Assembly (NCBI GenBank): GCA_011947345.1
Contig: JAAVTG010000406.1
Location: 1-64,000, forward strand
Direction: 5' to 3'
Length of the DNA: 64,000 bases
Source of the DNA: Phytophthora quininea
Taxonomy: Eukaryota > Oomycota > Peronosporomycetes > Peronosporales > Peronosporaceae
Made by a program: the position numbers and the translations under genes. Below, piece after piece: positions 48,016 to 58,145 of this stretch. Under the pieces are notes generated by a model. The model did not search any database and was not told the DNA's origin. It saw only the letters and a program-made list of their open reading frames with translations. Numbering within the stretch: the first letter of the stretch is position 1; each line of letters starts with the position of its first letter.

Positions 48016-48972
48016 CTCGCAACCAACGCGAACACCGCCTAGAGGAGGCACTGGACGCCATGGCAGAGACGCAGAGGACGACCCCGCACAACCAGCAAGC
48101 GGTTCGCAAGGCACGGCGACGAGTAGGCCGCGTGAGAGCCTCGATGGCGAAGCAGGAACTCCGACAGCTGTTCGCCAAGGACGAAGCCAAGTGCGTGGCC
48201 AAGATCCTGGCAAGCGCCACAGCGAGCGCGGCCGAGGACCACTCGGACACGTGCCCCATAGGACGTGATGACCTTCACCGTTTTTCACTGGCACCAGCGC
48301 CGAGCGCTCGCCTTTCGACTATGATGACCGGTGTGGTACCGAGTTTCGAGCGGCAGTGGATAGCTTCGCGCCCGCGACTGACACTTCAGCTGCCTTCGAG
48401 GATGAGCTCACGGTGGATGAGGTAGAAGACCAGCTTACCCACGCCTCAGCTAAGTCCAGCCCCGGCCACGACGGTGTGGGCTATGACATCTACAGGAGGT
48501 TCGCGGCCCAGCTGGTCCCCCTCCTCCACACGGCCTACCAGTTCTGCTGGCGCCACCGGCGTGTACCCGCCCTCTGGAAGGTGGGCTCCGTTCGACTAAT
48601 CCACAAGAAGGGTGACCCCTCCAGCCAAGTAACTGGCGCCCGATCTGCCTACAACCGGCAATCTACAAGCTGTACAGCGGGCTGTTGGCACGACGCCTGT
48701 CACGATTCCTGGAGAAGAACGGCCGCCTCCCCATGGCACAGAAAGGGTTCCGCGCCTTCAATGGATGCCATGAGCACAACTTCTTCGCGACGACTCTGCT
48801 GGACCAGACCCGGCGAATGCACCGCCGGCTGTACCAAGTCTGGTATGACTTACGGAACGCCTTCGGATCGCTACCACAACAGCTGATGTGGCGCGTTTTA
48901 GCTGAGCTTGGTGTCGACGAGGGTTCGTGGACAGATGCCGCGACATCTACCGTGACTCCTCCTTCATCGTGA
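47937..48972 (+). pseudogene. Linker end and RT fingers to early palm (B4, frame-broken)
   Basis: Three overlapping open stretches: the linker (47937-48425), the RT fingers (48356-48886, true to about 48627) and the early palm with WYDLRNAFGSLP (48685-48972). The palm is cut near 48922 by a lost G (GACGAGGGTTCG against GACGAGGGGTTCG), which is private to B4. Confidence 0.72.
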
Positions 48973-50975
48973 CGAACGCCGCCGACGGTCCGACCGACCC
49001 TGTCCACCAAGAGGTGGGTGTGTACCAGGGTTGCCCTCTCAGCCCTCTCTTGTTCATCGCGGCCCTGGTACCGCTCGTCCGCCGCCTGGAGATGATTGAC
49101 GACGTTGGCGTGGTCTTAGCAGACGGGGTGAGACCGAATACCACAGCTTACGCGGATGACCTGAAGATCTTCAGTGACAGCGCGACTGGAATCCGGACCC
49201 TGCATGGTGTGGTCGCTCGCTTCCTCTCATGGACTGGTCTCCGAGCGAACCCCGCGAAGTGTGCAAGCCTCGCCGTGACGACGAATGCCCGCGGTAACCC
49301 GACTCGTGATGACGCAGTCACACTCGACCTACACGGAGACACCATCGCAACCCTCAGCCTTCAGGACAGCTACCGATACCTGGGGGTGGGCGATGGGTTT
49401 GACCATGTCAAGCACAGGCTCCAGCTGGAGCCCAAGATCACTGCGATTAAACAAGAGGCGATCGCCCTCATGCAGTCAGGGCTGGCCGCCTGGCAGGTGG
49501 TCTCGGCGCTGAAGACTTACGTTTATCCCAAGGTGGAGTATGCGCTCCGCCACCTGAGGCCACTACAGTCCCAGCTTCAGGGGTTCGACCGCGCCGTGGC
49601 CCGCGGCCTGCGACACCTGCTGCGTCTCCCTCAGACAGCAACCACCGAGTTCCTCTACACCCCGACATCGGGCGGTGGCCTGGGCCTGCAGCCCTTAGTG
49701 GAGATGCACAAGGCGCTGCAAGTAGCACACGCGTGGCAGATGCTCCATTCCAAGGACCCGGCGGTGGTAGCCGTAGCAACGACCCAGGTGTGCCAAGTCG
49801 CGCGGAAGCGATACCGCCTCCAGGAAGATCACTGGCGCGGACGCGACGAAGAGCTTGCACGGTTGTTTCTGAACTCGGAGCTGGCCAGCTCGCCCCACGC
49901 CGAGGTGCTGCGCCGCAACGGGGACATCGGGTCAATATGGACCGACGTGCAGCGCACCCTGCTAAACTGCCACCTCAAGCTCACGGCCCGCGTCGAGGAC
50001 AACTGCCAGGATGCCTTCGGCCTCCGCGTCCCCAACCACGCAAAATGGCTGGACCACAAGACAGTGCTGCGGCACGTCAAGTTACACATGAAGATCCGGC
50101 ACCAGACCCGGTGGAAGGGCCTCATCGACCAGGGCAAGACGGCGCGCCTCCACGGCGGCCTCGGTTCCAAGTTCGTGACGACGGGAGCGGGCCTGTCCGA
50201 TGCGGAGCATCGGTTCGGCATCATGGCCCGCCTTAACCAGATAGACACCAACTCGGTGCTCAAGCGCCGCCGCCTCCGCCCCAACCACCGCTGTCGAGCT
50301 CCTGCCTGCCCCAACGCGGAGACGCTGGCCCACGTCCTCAACCACTGCGCGCCCAACATGGACGCTATCCGCCAGCGACATGACGACGCGTTAGCGCAGA
50401 TCGGTGCGAAGATCAGACATGCACTGGCCCGAGCGAAGTCGACATCGGAGCTGCGGCTCAACCAGACCGTGCCCGAGTTCACGGGCGAGGCGCTGCGACC
50501 CGACATCGTACTGCGCAACGTAGCCGCTAAGTCGATGATCATTGCTGACTTAGCGGTCACGTTTGAGGATCAATCGGCCGGCGCGCGTCACTCCTCGCTG
50601 CAGCTCAGCCACGACTACAAGAAGCTCAAATACCAACCGATAGTGGCACAGCTGCAGCAAAGGGATGGCGCGTGCACACGGCCGCCGTCGTGTATGGCAC
50701 ACTGGGATCGGTGCAGCCCAGCAACTTCAAGACCTACACGGAGAAACTTAAGCTCCACAAGCGCGAGGCACGGCAGCTGGATATCCAGCTGTCAAGCCAT
50801 TGCATTCGTGCCAGCTACCGCATTTGGGGTGGCACTGCCGTCAACACCGGCTGCGACAGCACAGCGGCAACGCTTCGCGAGCGTCGCGTGGGCCTGGGGG
50901 ACCCGCGGCGCACACCGCAGGCGCCGGCACGGCGATAAGCTGGTCCACAAGACCGACAGGGCACCACCCACGTAG
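48927..50975 (+). CDS. RT palm end, thumb, CCHC and RLE (B4)
   Basis: Resumes at DRCRDIYRDSSFIV and holds YQGCPLSP, YADD, the thumb, CCHC and RLE (RPD-x14-D, DYKKLKY). The motif A Asp is in the preceding stretch. As in the other B copies, the RLE end continues in another frame (50672-50938), where a shorter G-run near 50830 (TTTGGGGTGG) also changes the tail. Confidence 0.82.
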   Translation: MDRCRDIYRDSSFIVTNAADGPTDPVHQEVGVYQGCPLSPLLFIAALVPLVRRLEMIDDVGVVLADGVRPNTTAYADDLKIFSDSATGIRTLHGVVARFLSWTGLRANPAKCASLAVTTNARGNPTRDDAVTLDLHGDTIATLSLQDSYRYLGVGDGFDHVKHRLQLEPKITAIKQEAIALMQSGLAAWQVVSALKTYVYPKVEYALRHLRPLQSQLQGFDRAVARGLRHLLRLPQTATTEFLYTPTSGGGLGLQPLVEMHKALQVAHAWQMLHSKDPAVVAVATTQVCQVARKRYRLQEDHWRGRDEELARLFLNSELASSPHAEVLRRNGDIGSIWTDVQRTLLNCHLKLTARVEDNCQDAFGLRVPNHAKWLDHKTVLRHVKLHMKIRHQTRWKGLIDQGKTARLHGGLGSKFVTTGAGLSDAEHRFGIMARLNQIDTNSVLKRRRLRPNHRCRAPACPNAETLAHVLNHCAPNMDAIRQRHDDALAQIGAKIRHALARAKSTSELRLNQTVPEFTGEALRPDIVLRNVAAKSMIIADLAVTFEDQSAGARHSSLQLSHDYKKLKYQPIVAQLQQRDGACTRPPSCMAHWDRCSPATSRPTRRNLSSTSARHGSWISSCQAIAFVPATAFGVALPSTPAATAQRQRFASVAWAWGTRGAHRRRRHGDKLVHKTDRAPPT

Positions 50976-51091
50976 GGAACCGCCCTCACGAAAACCCAGG
51001 AAGACACAAGACACCCTCCCTTTAGTGACATGCACCTTAGCCTACATTTTACGTTACGGAGAGGTTACTAACTGGTAATAAAAAGAACTAA

Positions 51092-51235
51092 TCTGTTCTA
51101 ATCAGTGTGAAAACTGGTTTCCGCGCGCTTGGCGCGGTCGTTTCACATTCATTTTTGGAACTTCCGGCGGGCCTGGCTTGCTAGCGTCCTCCGGGCGGTC
51201 TCCGAGGGCTTCCACCGTCCCCTCGCGAGGCCAAC
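51092..51235 (+). ncRNA. U2 snRNA 3' fragment, spacer 8 (B-to-A junction)
   Basis: Stems IIa, IIb and IV and the Sm site are intact. Stem III is shortened (CCGGCGGGCC). It is preceded by the B 3' end and followed by an A-type 5' UTR (TACACTTAATC), the mirror of spacer 4. Confidence 0.84.
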
Positions 51236-51281
51236 TACACTTAATCTTACTATACTCCCTTAAAACCTTACCCCTTCGGTT

Positions 51282-53183
51282 ATGCGTTTTTCTGGCCGCG
51301 CGAGCGCCCTGTCCTCGGACAGCGACGCCTCCACGGCCAGCCAGTCGTCGCTGGCCAGCGACACGTCCTTCTACGACGCCGCCGGCGACGACGCCGGCGG
51401 CCCGTGGCCTCGGCGGCGCCGCTGCGGCGCTCTGGCCCGCTGGCCAACGCAGCACGCGGCGCGCGCCGACCGCCGGCCCTGGCGGCGCCCAGGCGCCGAG
51501 CCCGCCCGCCCAAGCGCGCCGTTCGGCTGCCCAAGGACCCCAGCTCGCCCCCAGCCGGCTCAAGGCCCCCAAGACCCCTGAGCGATGCGTGGCAACCCGG
51601 CAGGGCGGCCGGCAGGCTGCCCGAGTCGGTAGCGCTCGGGGGCGCTCTCAGCGGCCACGGCGCGCGCTCTGGACGCGGCCCACCACCCCGACCTCTCCGG
51701 CGACGACGGCGACGACGTGGACGCCCAAGACGACCACGACGCCGCCGCCGACGCCTCGCCAGACTCCGCCAGTGCTGTGACTCGACCCGGCAGGGCGGCA
51801 GGCATGCTGCCCGACCAGGCCGAGTCGGCACCCACAACCCGGCCCCAAGCACCACAACGCCGACCCCCAGGACGGACCCCGCGCCCGCCCAAGTGCTCCG
51901 CGCCCCGCCGAGCCCCAGTGCTGTGCCGTCCACACCCGGCAGGGCGGCGGCCAGGCTGCAAAATATTCCAGCGCCTGCCGTCGCCCATACAGCGCTGGAG
52001 CCCGGCGGTGCCCCAGCACGCAGCAGCCCGCTGCTCGTGAGCAGAGCAGAGCTGCCACCGTCCAAGCGCTGCCGCCGCTGCGCCGCCGACGCGCGCCGCG
52101 CGACGCCGAGCCGGACACTCCCAGGCTCGTGCGTCCGCCGCGCTCCAAGCCAGCGACCCAGACGGCAGCTCCAGCTCCAGGACAGGCGAAGACGGGGGCA
52201 CAGGTGCGCACACCTCCACCACAGCCCCCATGGACGTCGACGACGAAGCTGGGCGGCCAGCAGCAGCCTTGCGGCCGCTATCTCCGCCGCCCGAGCTGCG
52301 CATTGGGCGCATTGGCGGTAAGCGCCGACGGCTGGACAGCGCTGACGACGAGGACGTGCGCGAGCTGGCCGAGCTGCTGCTCGAAGAGGACGAGCCCGGG
52401 GCCCAAGCACCAGCGCCAAGGCTACCCACGGCCAGCGCTCTCCCGGCGCCCGTCCTCGCCGTGTACGCACACAACGCGCAGCGATTCGACTGCGCGCTGT
52501 GCGTGTACTCGGCCGCCAGCCACGCAGCGCTCAGGCGCCACCGAGACTCGCGCCACCGGCGCGTGGTCTTCGTGGACAAATTCTCGGCGGGCTGCACATG
52601 CAGCACGCCCTTCGCGTCCAGGCTGGCAGCCGCACACCACGCCAACGCGTGCGCCGGCCGGACGACGGCACCACTGGCACTGGCTGCTGCAGCGGCAGGG
52701 ACATCAAGCCTCACCACTGCGGCAGCCAACGCCACCGCGACGGCGGCCACCACCGACTTGCCCCGCGACAACTCCTCCGGGCTCGCAGCTTCCCCCAGCT
52801 GCCGAGCCCACGCGTCCACGTCGTGACCGCGCAGGAGCAGGAGCAACAGGCAGCGCACGACGGCCACGCAGAGCAGCAGGCGACGACGCGATGGGGACCT
52901 CCCTCGCAGACGAAGAGATCGAGGCGCGCTGGGCGCAAACATGCTCGCCCCGCCCGACTCGCTGGGGTCCGCCACTGCCGACCACGACGGTGGAGCGCGT
53001 CGCGGCGAGCATGGAGCTCTCGCCAGCGCCTGCCACGAGCGCAGCTACCCGTTGGGGACCACCGCTGCCGCCTGACGTGGTGGGGCAGCGTGCGGCCGCG
53101 CTGCCACCACCTCCCCAGAGCCAAGCGCCCACGAGACTGCGCCCACGACGCGCTGGGGCCCACGCCTCCCGCAGGAGCTCTGC
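51282..53183 (+). pseudogene. N-terminal half (A4, deleted and frame-broken)
   Basis: The start ATG is at 51282; here the STASQSSLASDTSFYDA motif is in frame, because a 2-base loss after the T-run compensates. Several small deletions remove Ala/Pro-rich sequence between modules. The PGRAA modules are still recognisable. KRRRL and two zinc fingers are intact in 52230-52826. The TRWGPPL repeats are in 52499-53272 and its neighbouring frame. Confidence 0.7.
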
Positions 53184-56100
53184 GTGGCGAGAGCGACGGC
53201 AGCACGACTATCCGCGACGGAGGAGGCCGCGACAGAGTCGGCGCCGCCCCAGCAGCCTGGCGAGACAGCTGAGCCGGCGGCGATGGTCGATGCAACCGGC
53301 GCAGCCCACGAGGACGCGGGCGACGAAGCACGGGCGGCAGCGGACGGCGTGGCGGCGGCTCAAGACGCCGGCGAATGGCTGCTCCGCTTCGACGGCGCCT
53401 GCCGTGCCAACCCAGGCCCAGGCGGCGCCGGAGCGGCGCTGTTCAAGCCCAGCGGCCCGGTGGTGTGGACGTGCTCCCACTTCATGCCGAGCAGCAGCGA
53501 GACCAACAACACGGCGGAGTACCGCGCTGCTGCTCGGCGCCCGGGCCGCTGCCGACCACGGCGTCACGAAGCTGCGCGTGGAGGGCGACAGCACGCTGGT
53601 GATCCAGCAAGTGCGTGGCATATTCGCCACGCGCAGCACCGCCCTCCGACGCCTGCGCAACCTGGCCAAGACCGAGCTGGCGCGTGTGGGGAGCTTCTCG
53701 CTCCACCACATCGACCGCCAAGACAACGGCCACGCGGACCGACTGGCCAACGCGGCGCTCGACCGCCGCGGCACGAAGGTGGAGTGCGGCGTGCACGCCG
53801 ACGGCGACGGCTGCTCCAGCACCGAGGTGGCGACCACGGCGGCCGAGCAGGACGCTGCCACGACACGGGCGCCACCACCAACAGCGCTGCCACCGGCCGA
53901 TGAGCCGATGCCCGAAGCGGACGACGACGAGGCCGCCGGCGACGTCGACGACGGCGAGGTCTACGCGCCGATGCGCATCGGCCCCGACGCCGTGCCACGA
54001 CGGAGACCACGCCTTCACCTGCGCAAGCTGGACGAGGCCGAGCACGACGAGGCTGCTGCGGTGGTGGAGCGGCTGGGCGCGACGATGGCGGCCAAGATCG
54101 CCGATGCGAGCGACTGGGAGACGGCGGAGGGCTACATCACGGCCCTCCCGCACAGACTCTACGAAATATTGCAGCCGTTCTCCCAGGGCCATCGTCGTCC
54201 CCAGCCTCCCCACCAGCCCACACAGCAGCAACCCCAGCAGCAGCAGCACGCGCACCAGCAGCAACCTGACCATCAGCTGTCGGTTCAGCCCCAGCACGGG
54301 CTCGCGCAGCCAGCACCACCCAGTGGACGGCGTCGCCGACGCCGAGGAGGGCGCTCCAGCGCAGCCAAGCGCCGACGGCGACAGCGGCCGCCCCGAGTAA
54401 CGCGCCACCACCGCGAGCACCGCCTCGACGAGGCTCTTGATGACCTGCACGCGGTGGAGCACGCGACGCCGGGAAATCGCAGCGCGGTCAACAAAGCTCG
54501 GCGGCGTGTTGGGCGCGTGGCCTCGGCCATCGCACAGCAGCGCCTCCGCCACCGTTTCGACACGGAGGAGAAGGCGTGCGTGGAGGCCGTCCTCGCCGCC
54601 GCACGCGCCAAGAGGACAGCAGGAGTGTCAGGACCAGCAGCACAAGCGACGACGGCGGCGACGGCGACGGCGACGAGCAGCGGTGGCGACGACGACGACG
54701 GGAAGTGCCCTATCCCGGCCGCCCGGCTCTGGGAGCACTTCACCGCCATCAACACACCGACAGCCAGCTTCTCCGCGATGGCGCCAGTGGGCGCCCAGTT
54801 CCGCGCCGCGCTCGCTCGCCTGCCGCCCGCCACCGACGCCGCCGAGCTGCTGACGGACCCGCCGACGGTGGACGAGATCGAAAGCCAGCTCCACCGTGCG
54901 CGCGGGTCCTCCAGCCCAGGCCTGGACGGCATCGGCTACGACGTGTACAAGGCGTTCACGTCGCAGCTGATGCCGGCGCTCCACGCCGCGTTCCAGTGCT
55001 GCTGGCAGCACAAGAAGGTGCCCCAGAGCTGGAAGCTCGGCGTGGTGCGGCTGCTGTACAAGAAGGGCCCGCGCGAGGACCCCGCTTGCTGGAGGCCCAT
55101 CTGCCTCCAGCAAGCGATATACAAGCTCTACACGGGGTCCTCGCGCGGCGGCTGGTGCGGTGGCTGGACGTCAACGGCCGCCACGCACCTGGCCAAAAGG
55201 GTTCCGAGCGCTCAACGGCTGCGGGAGCACAACTTCCTCGCAGCCACGCTCGTCGACCAGGCCCGCCGCAAGCGACGCACGCTCTTCGAAGTCTGGTACG
55301 ACTTCCGCAACGCGTTCGGCAGCGTGCCGTTCGCGTTGCTGTGGGACTCGCTGACGCGGCTTGGCGTTCCCGACGACTACGTCGCCATGTGCAAAGGGCT
55401 CTACGAGAGCGCGGCGTTCGTCGTCGGGAACGCCTCGGACGGCACGACAGACCCGGTCTCGCTGCGGGTGGGGTCTTCCAAGGATGCCCACTCAGCCCGC
55501 AGCTCTTCAACGCCGCCATCAGCCCACTGCTCTTCGCGCTGCAGCGGCTGCCGGCCACGGGCGTGCAGCTGTCGGGCGATGACTGCCTCGGTGCCTCGGC
55601 GTACGCCGACGACCTCAAGATCTTCAGCGGCACCGAGGAAGGCATCAAGCGACAGCACGCGCTCGTGGCCGACTTCCTGCGCTGGACCGGCATGGAGGCG
55701 AACCCAAACAAGTGCTGCTCCATGTCGGTCCAGCGCGATACCAGGGGCGTGCTCAAGACCGAAGACCTCGGGCTGCAGCTGGACGAGTCGCCGATCCCCT
55801 CGCTCTCCATGAGCGAGTCGTACGTACCTGGGGATCGGCGACGGCTTCGACCGTGCGAGCTCGCGCCAGCGACGGCTCAAGCTCGACGCGACGGCGCTGC
55901 TGCAGTCGGGGCTGGCGCCGTGGCAGGTGGTGAAGGCCGTGAAGACGTACCTCTACCCTCGGGTAGAGTACGCCCTTCGCCACCTCCGGCCGTTCCAGCA
56001 GCAGCTCGAGGGCTTCGACCGGCACCTCGCGCGCGGCCTCCGCCATCTGCTGCGCCTCCCCACCTCCGCCACCACCGAGTTCCTCTACGCGCCGGTGTCG

Positions 56101-57508
56101 CGCGGCGGCTTGGGGCTCTTGCCGCTGACGGAGCTGCATGCAGCGCTGCAGATCGCGCATGGATGGCAGATGATGAACTCGCCCGACCCTGCCATCCAGC
56201 GCATCGCGCGCATGCAGCTCCGGCAGATAGCCGACGCGCGGCACCGCGTGGACACGGAGCACTGGCGCGAGCGCGGAGACGAGCTGTGCGCGCTGCTGCT
56301 GAACTCGCAGCTGGGGACGTCGGCCCACGCGCCACCCAAGCGTCGCAACGGAGACATCGGGTCGCTGTGGGTCGACGTCCAGCGCCACCTCCGGGTGTTC
56401 GGCCTCAAGCTCGAGACGGCGCCGGCGTGCGCGGAGACCGACACACCGGAGGCGACGCTGCAGCTTCGCGTGCCGCATCACGATGGGTGGCTGGACCACC
56501 GCAGCGTGCTGAGGCACGTGAAGCTGCACCTGAAGCACCAGCACTGGCGCAAGTGGGCGGCCATGCGCGACCAAGGGAAGACAACGCGCGCGCATGGCGC
56601 CGCCGGCAGCGGCTTCCTCACGCGGCCACGGGGCCTGTGGGAAGCCGACTACCGCTTCGCGGTGGCCGCCCGCTTGAACCAAGTGGACACGCACAGCGTG
56701 CTGAAGCGCCGGCGTCTCCGAGCGCACGACAAGTGCAGACATCCAGGGTGCGCGCGCTCGGAGACGTTGGCGCACGTGCTGAACCACTGCCCAGGCACGA
56801 TGGACGCGGTCCGTGGTCGGCATGACGACGCGCTCAAGACCATCGAGCGCGCGCTCATCGCGTCGTCATGCGACGGCAAGGACCGCGTCGAGCTCCGCAC
56901 GAACCAGACCGTGCCGTCGCTCGCCGGCCCCGCGCTGCGGCCCGACCTCCAGCTGTACAACCACACCAAGAAGACGGTGGCGGTGGTCGACCTGGCCGTG
57001 GCGTTCGAGGAGCAGGCGAGCGACGACCCAGAGCTCGGCGCTGGCGCGCATCGCCGCGCACAAGCGCACCAAGTACGACCGCGTCAAGCGCCACCTCGAG
57101 CGCCAAGGGTGGAAGGTGCACCTCTCGGCGCTCGTGTACGGGTCGCTGGGCGCGGTCGCCAGAGGCAACCACAAGGTGTTCACGGAACACCTTGGCCTCC
57201 TCAAGCGTGAGGCGAAGCGGCTGGACCGGACGCTCTCAGCAGCGTGCATCCAGGCCAGCCGCCGCATCTGGAACCTGCACTGCAGCCAGCACCGCGCCCG
57301 CCAGCACCAAGGGCGACCAAGTCAAGACTCAGGGGCAGTCGGGCGACGGAGACCGGGGGAATCCGTCGCACACCGGCCGCCGCTAGTCGGCATCCAGGCC
57401 CAACGCGGCCGACAGGGCCACACCCAGGTAGGGAACCGCCCTCGGAAACCCTGCTCCGACACTTCGCGCCAGATAGCTACATTTGCATATTGTACCCACT
57501 CTAGCTAG
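53184..57508 (+). pseudogene. RNase H - RT - CCHC - RLE (A4, frame-broken)
   Basis: RNase H starts in 53184-53903 but breaks right after the catalytic Glu (NNTAEY), where TA is lost (GAGTACCGC against GAGTATACCGC). The rest of RNase H, the linker and the RT fingers through the motif A region are in the frame open 52129-55812. A lost G near 55471 (GGTGGGGTCTTCC against GGTGGGGGTCTTCC) moves FQGCPLSP and YADD to the frame open 54576-56825. The thumb has lost ~35 bases around 55822-55880. CCHC and the RLE core are in 55927-57210, cut again near 57032 by a 2-base loss. The RLE end is in 56813-57508. The copy is almost certainly inactive even if run-length errors are set aside, because of the thumb deletion. 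Confidence 0.8.
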
Positions 57509-57578
57509 CAAGTAGCGACTACCAGGTATTGACTACCAGGAAGTAACTGACCAGTCGGCAGGTAATACATACACTTTC

Positions 57579-57723
57579 TCTGTTCTAATCAGTGTGAAAA
57601 CTGGTTTCCGCGCGCTTGGCGCGGTCGTTTCACATTCATTTTGGAACTTCCGGTGGACGCCTGGCTTGCTAGCGTCCTCCGGGCGGTCTCCGAGGGCTTC
57701 CACCGTCCCCTCGCGAGGCCAAC
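57579..57723 (+). ncRNA. U2 snRNA 3' fragment, spacer 9
   Basis: The most complete spacer. Stem IIa and stem IIb are intact, stem III has full pairing (CCGG and GGACGC against GCGTCC and CCGG, with one U-U mismatch), and stem IV is present. The Sm site is one T short (CATTTTGGAAC). Confidence 0.84.
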
Positions 57724-57770
57724 TATACTTAATCTTACTATACTCCCGTAAAACCTTGCCTCTTTCGGTT

Positions 57771-58145
57771 ATGCGTTTTCTGGCCGCGCGAGCGCGCCTG
57801 TCCTCGGACAGCGACGCCTCCACGGCCAGCCAGTCGTCGCTGGCCAGCGACGCGTCCTTCTACGACGCCGTGGCCGGCGACGACGCCCCTGGCCACTCGA
57901 CTGGGGGCCGACAGCGCGCCGCGTGGCCTCGCGGCCTCGGCGGTGACGGCTGGGGACGGCGCCTCGCGGCCCGTCTCTGGCCCGCTGGCCAACCTCCCCT
58001 CGCAGCACGCCGGCGCGCGCGCGTGCGCCTCGACCGCCGGCCCTGGCGGCGCCCAGGCGCCGAGCCCGCCCGCCCAAGCGCGCCGTTCGGCTGCCCAAGG
58101 ACCCCAGCTCGCCCCCAGCCGGCTCAAGGCCCCCAAGACCCCTGA
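57771..58145 (+). CDS. N-terminal motif region (A5)
   Basis: The ATG at 57771 is the position-equivalent start of the A family. The following T-run has 4 Ts (5 in the other A copies), and the conserved STASQSSLASDASFYDA is in frame. It carries ACG-to-GCG (Thr to Ala) in that motif, as in family B. The open frame continues upstream through the whole U2 spacer to an ATG at 57594, which I regard as chance read-through. Confidence 0.65.
   Translation: MRFLAARARLSSDSDASTASQSSLASDASFYDAVAGDDAPGHSTGGRQRAAWPRGLGGDGWGRRLAARLWPAGQPPLAARRRARVRLDRRPWRRPGAEPARPSAPFGCPRTPARPQPAQGPQDP

Larger units (their letters stand above)
43953..51091 (+). mobile_element. Utopia-like retrotransposon, family B, copy B4
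   Basis: The last B element, and the shortest B unit (7283 bases), with private deletions: 12 bases in the internal duplication near 45301, single G losses near 47901 and 48922, and a short G-run near 50830. Its 3' end joins spacer 8, which leads into A4. Confidence 0.9.
51236..57578 (+). mobile_element. Utopia-like retrotransposon, family A, copy A4
   Basis: The most degraded full-length copy: its unit is 6487 bases, about 140 shorter than A1-A3. Losses cluster in the GC-rich N-terminal region (51380-51480, 51640-51690, 51820-51840, 52010-52120) and in the RT thumb (55822-55880). With A5 it shares GATTCGACTG and GGGCGCAAACATGC, against GATTCAACTG and GGGCGCGAACATGC in A1-A3. Confidence 0.88.

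Noticed and set aside
57594..58145. An open frame that reads through the U2 spacer into the element N-terminus, suggesting a fusion start inside U2
   Set aside because: It exists only because the spacer happens to lack stops in that frame. Copies with one-base changes lose it, and the true ATG after the spacer is conserved in both families.
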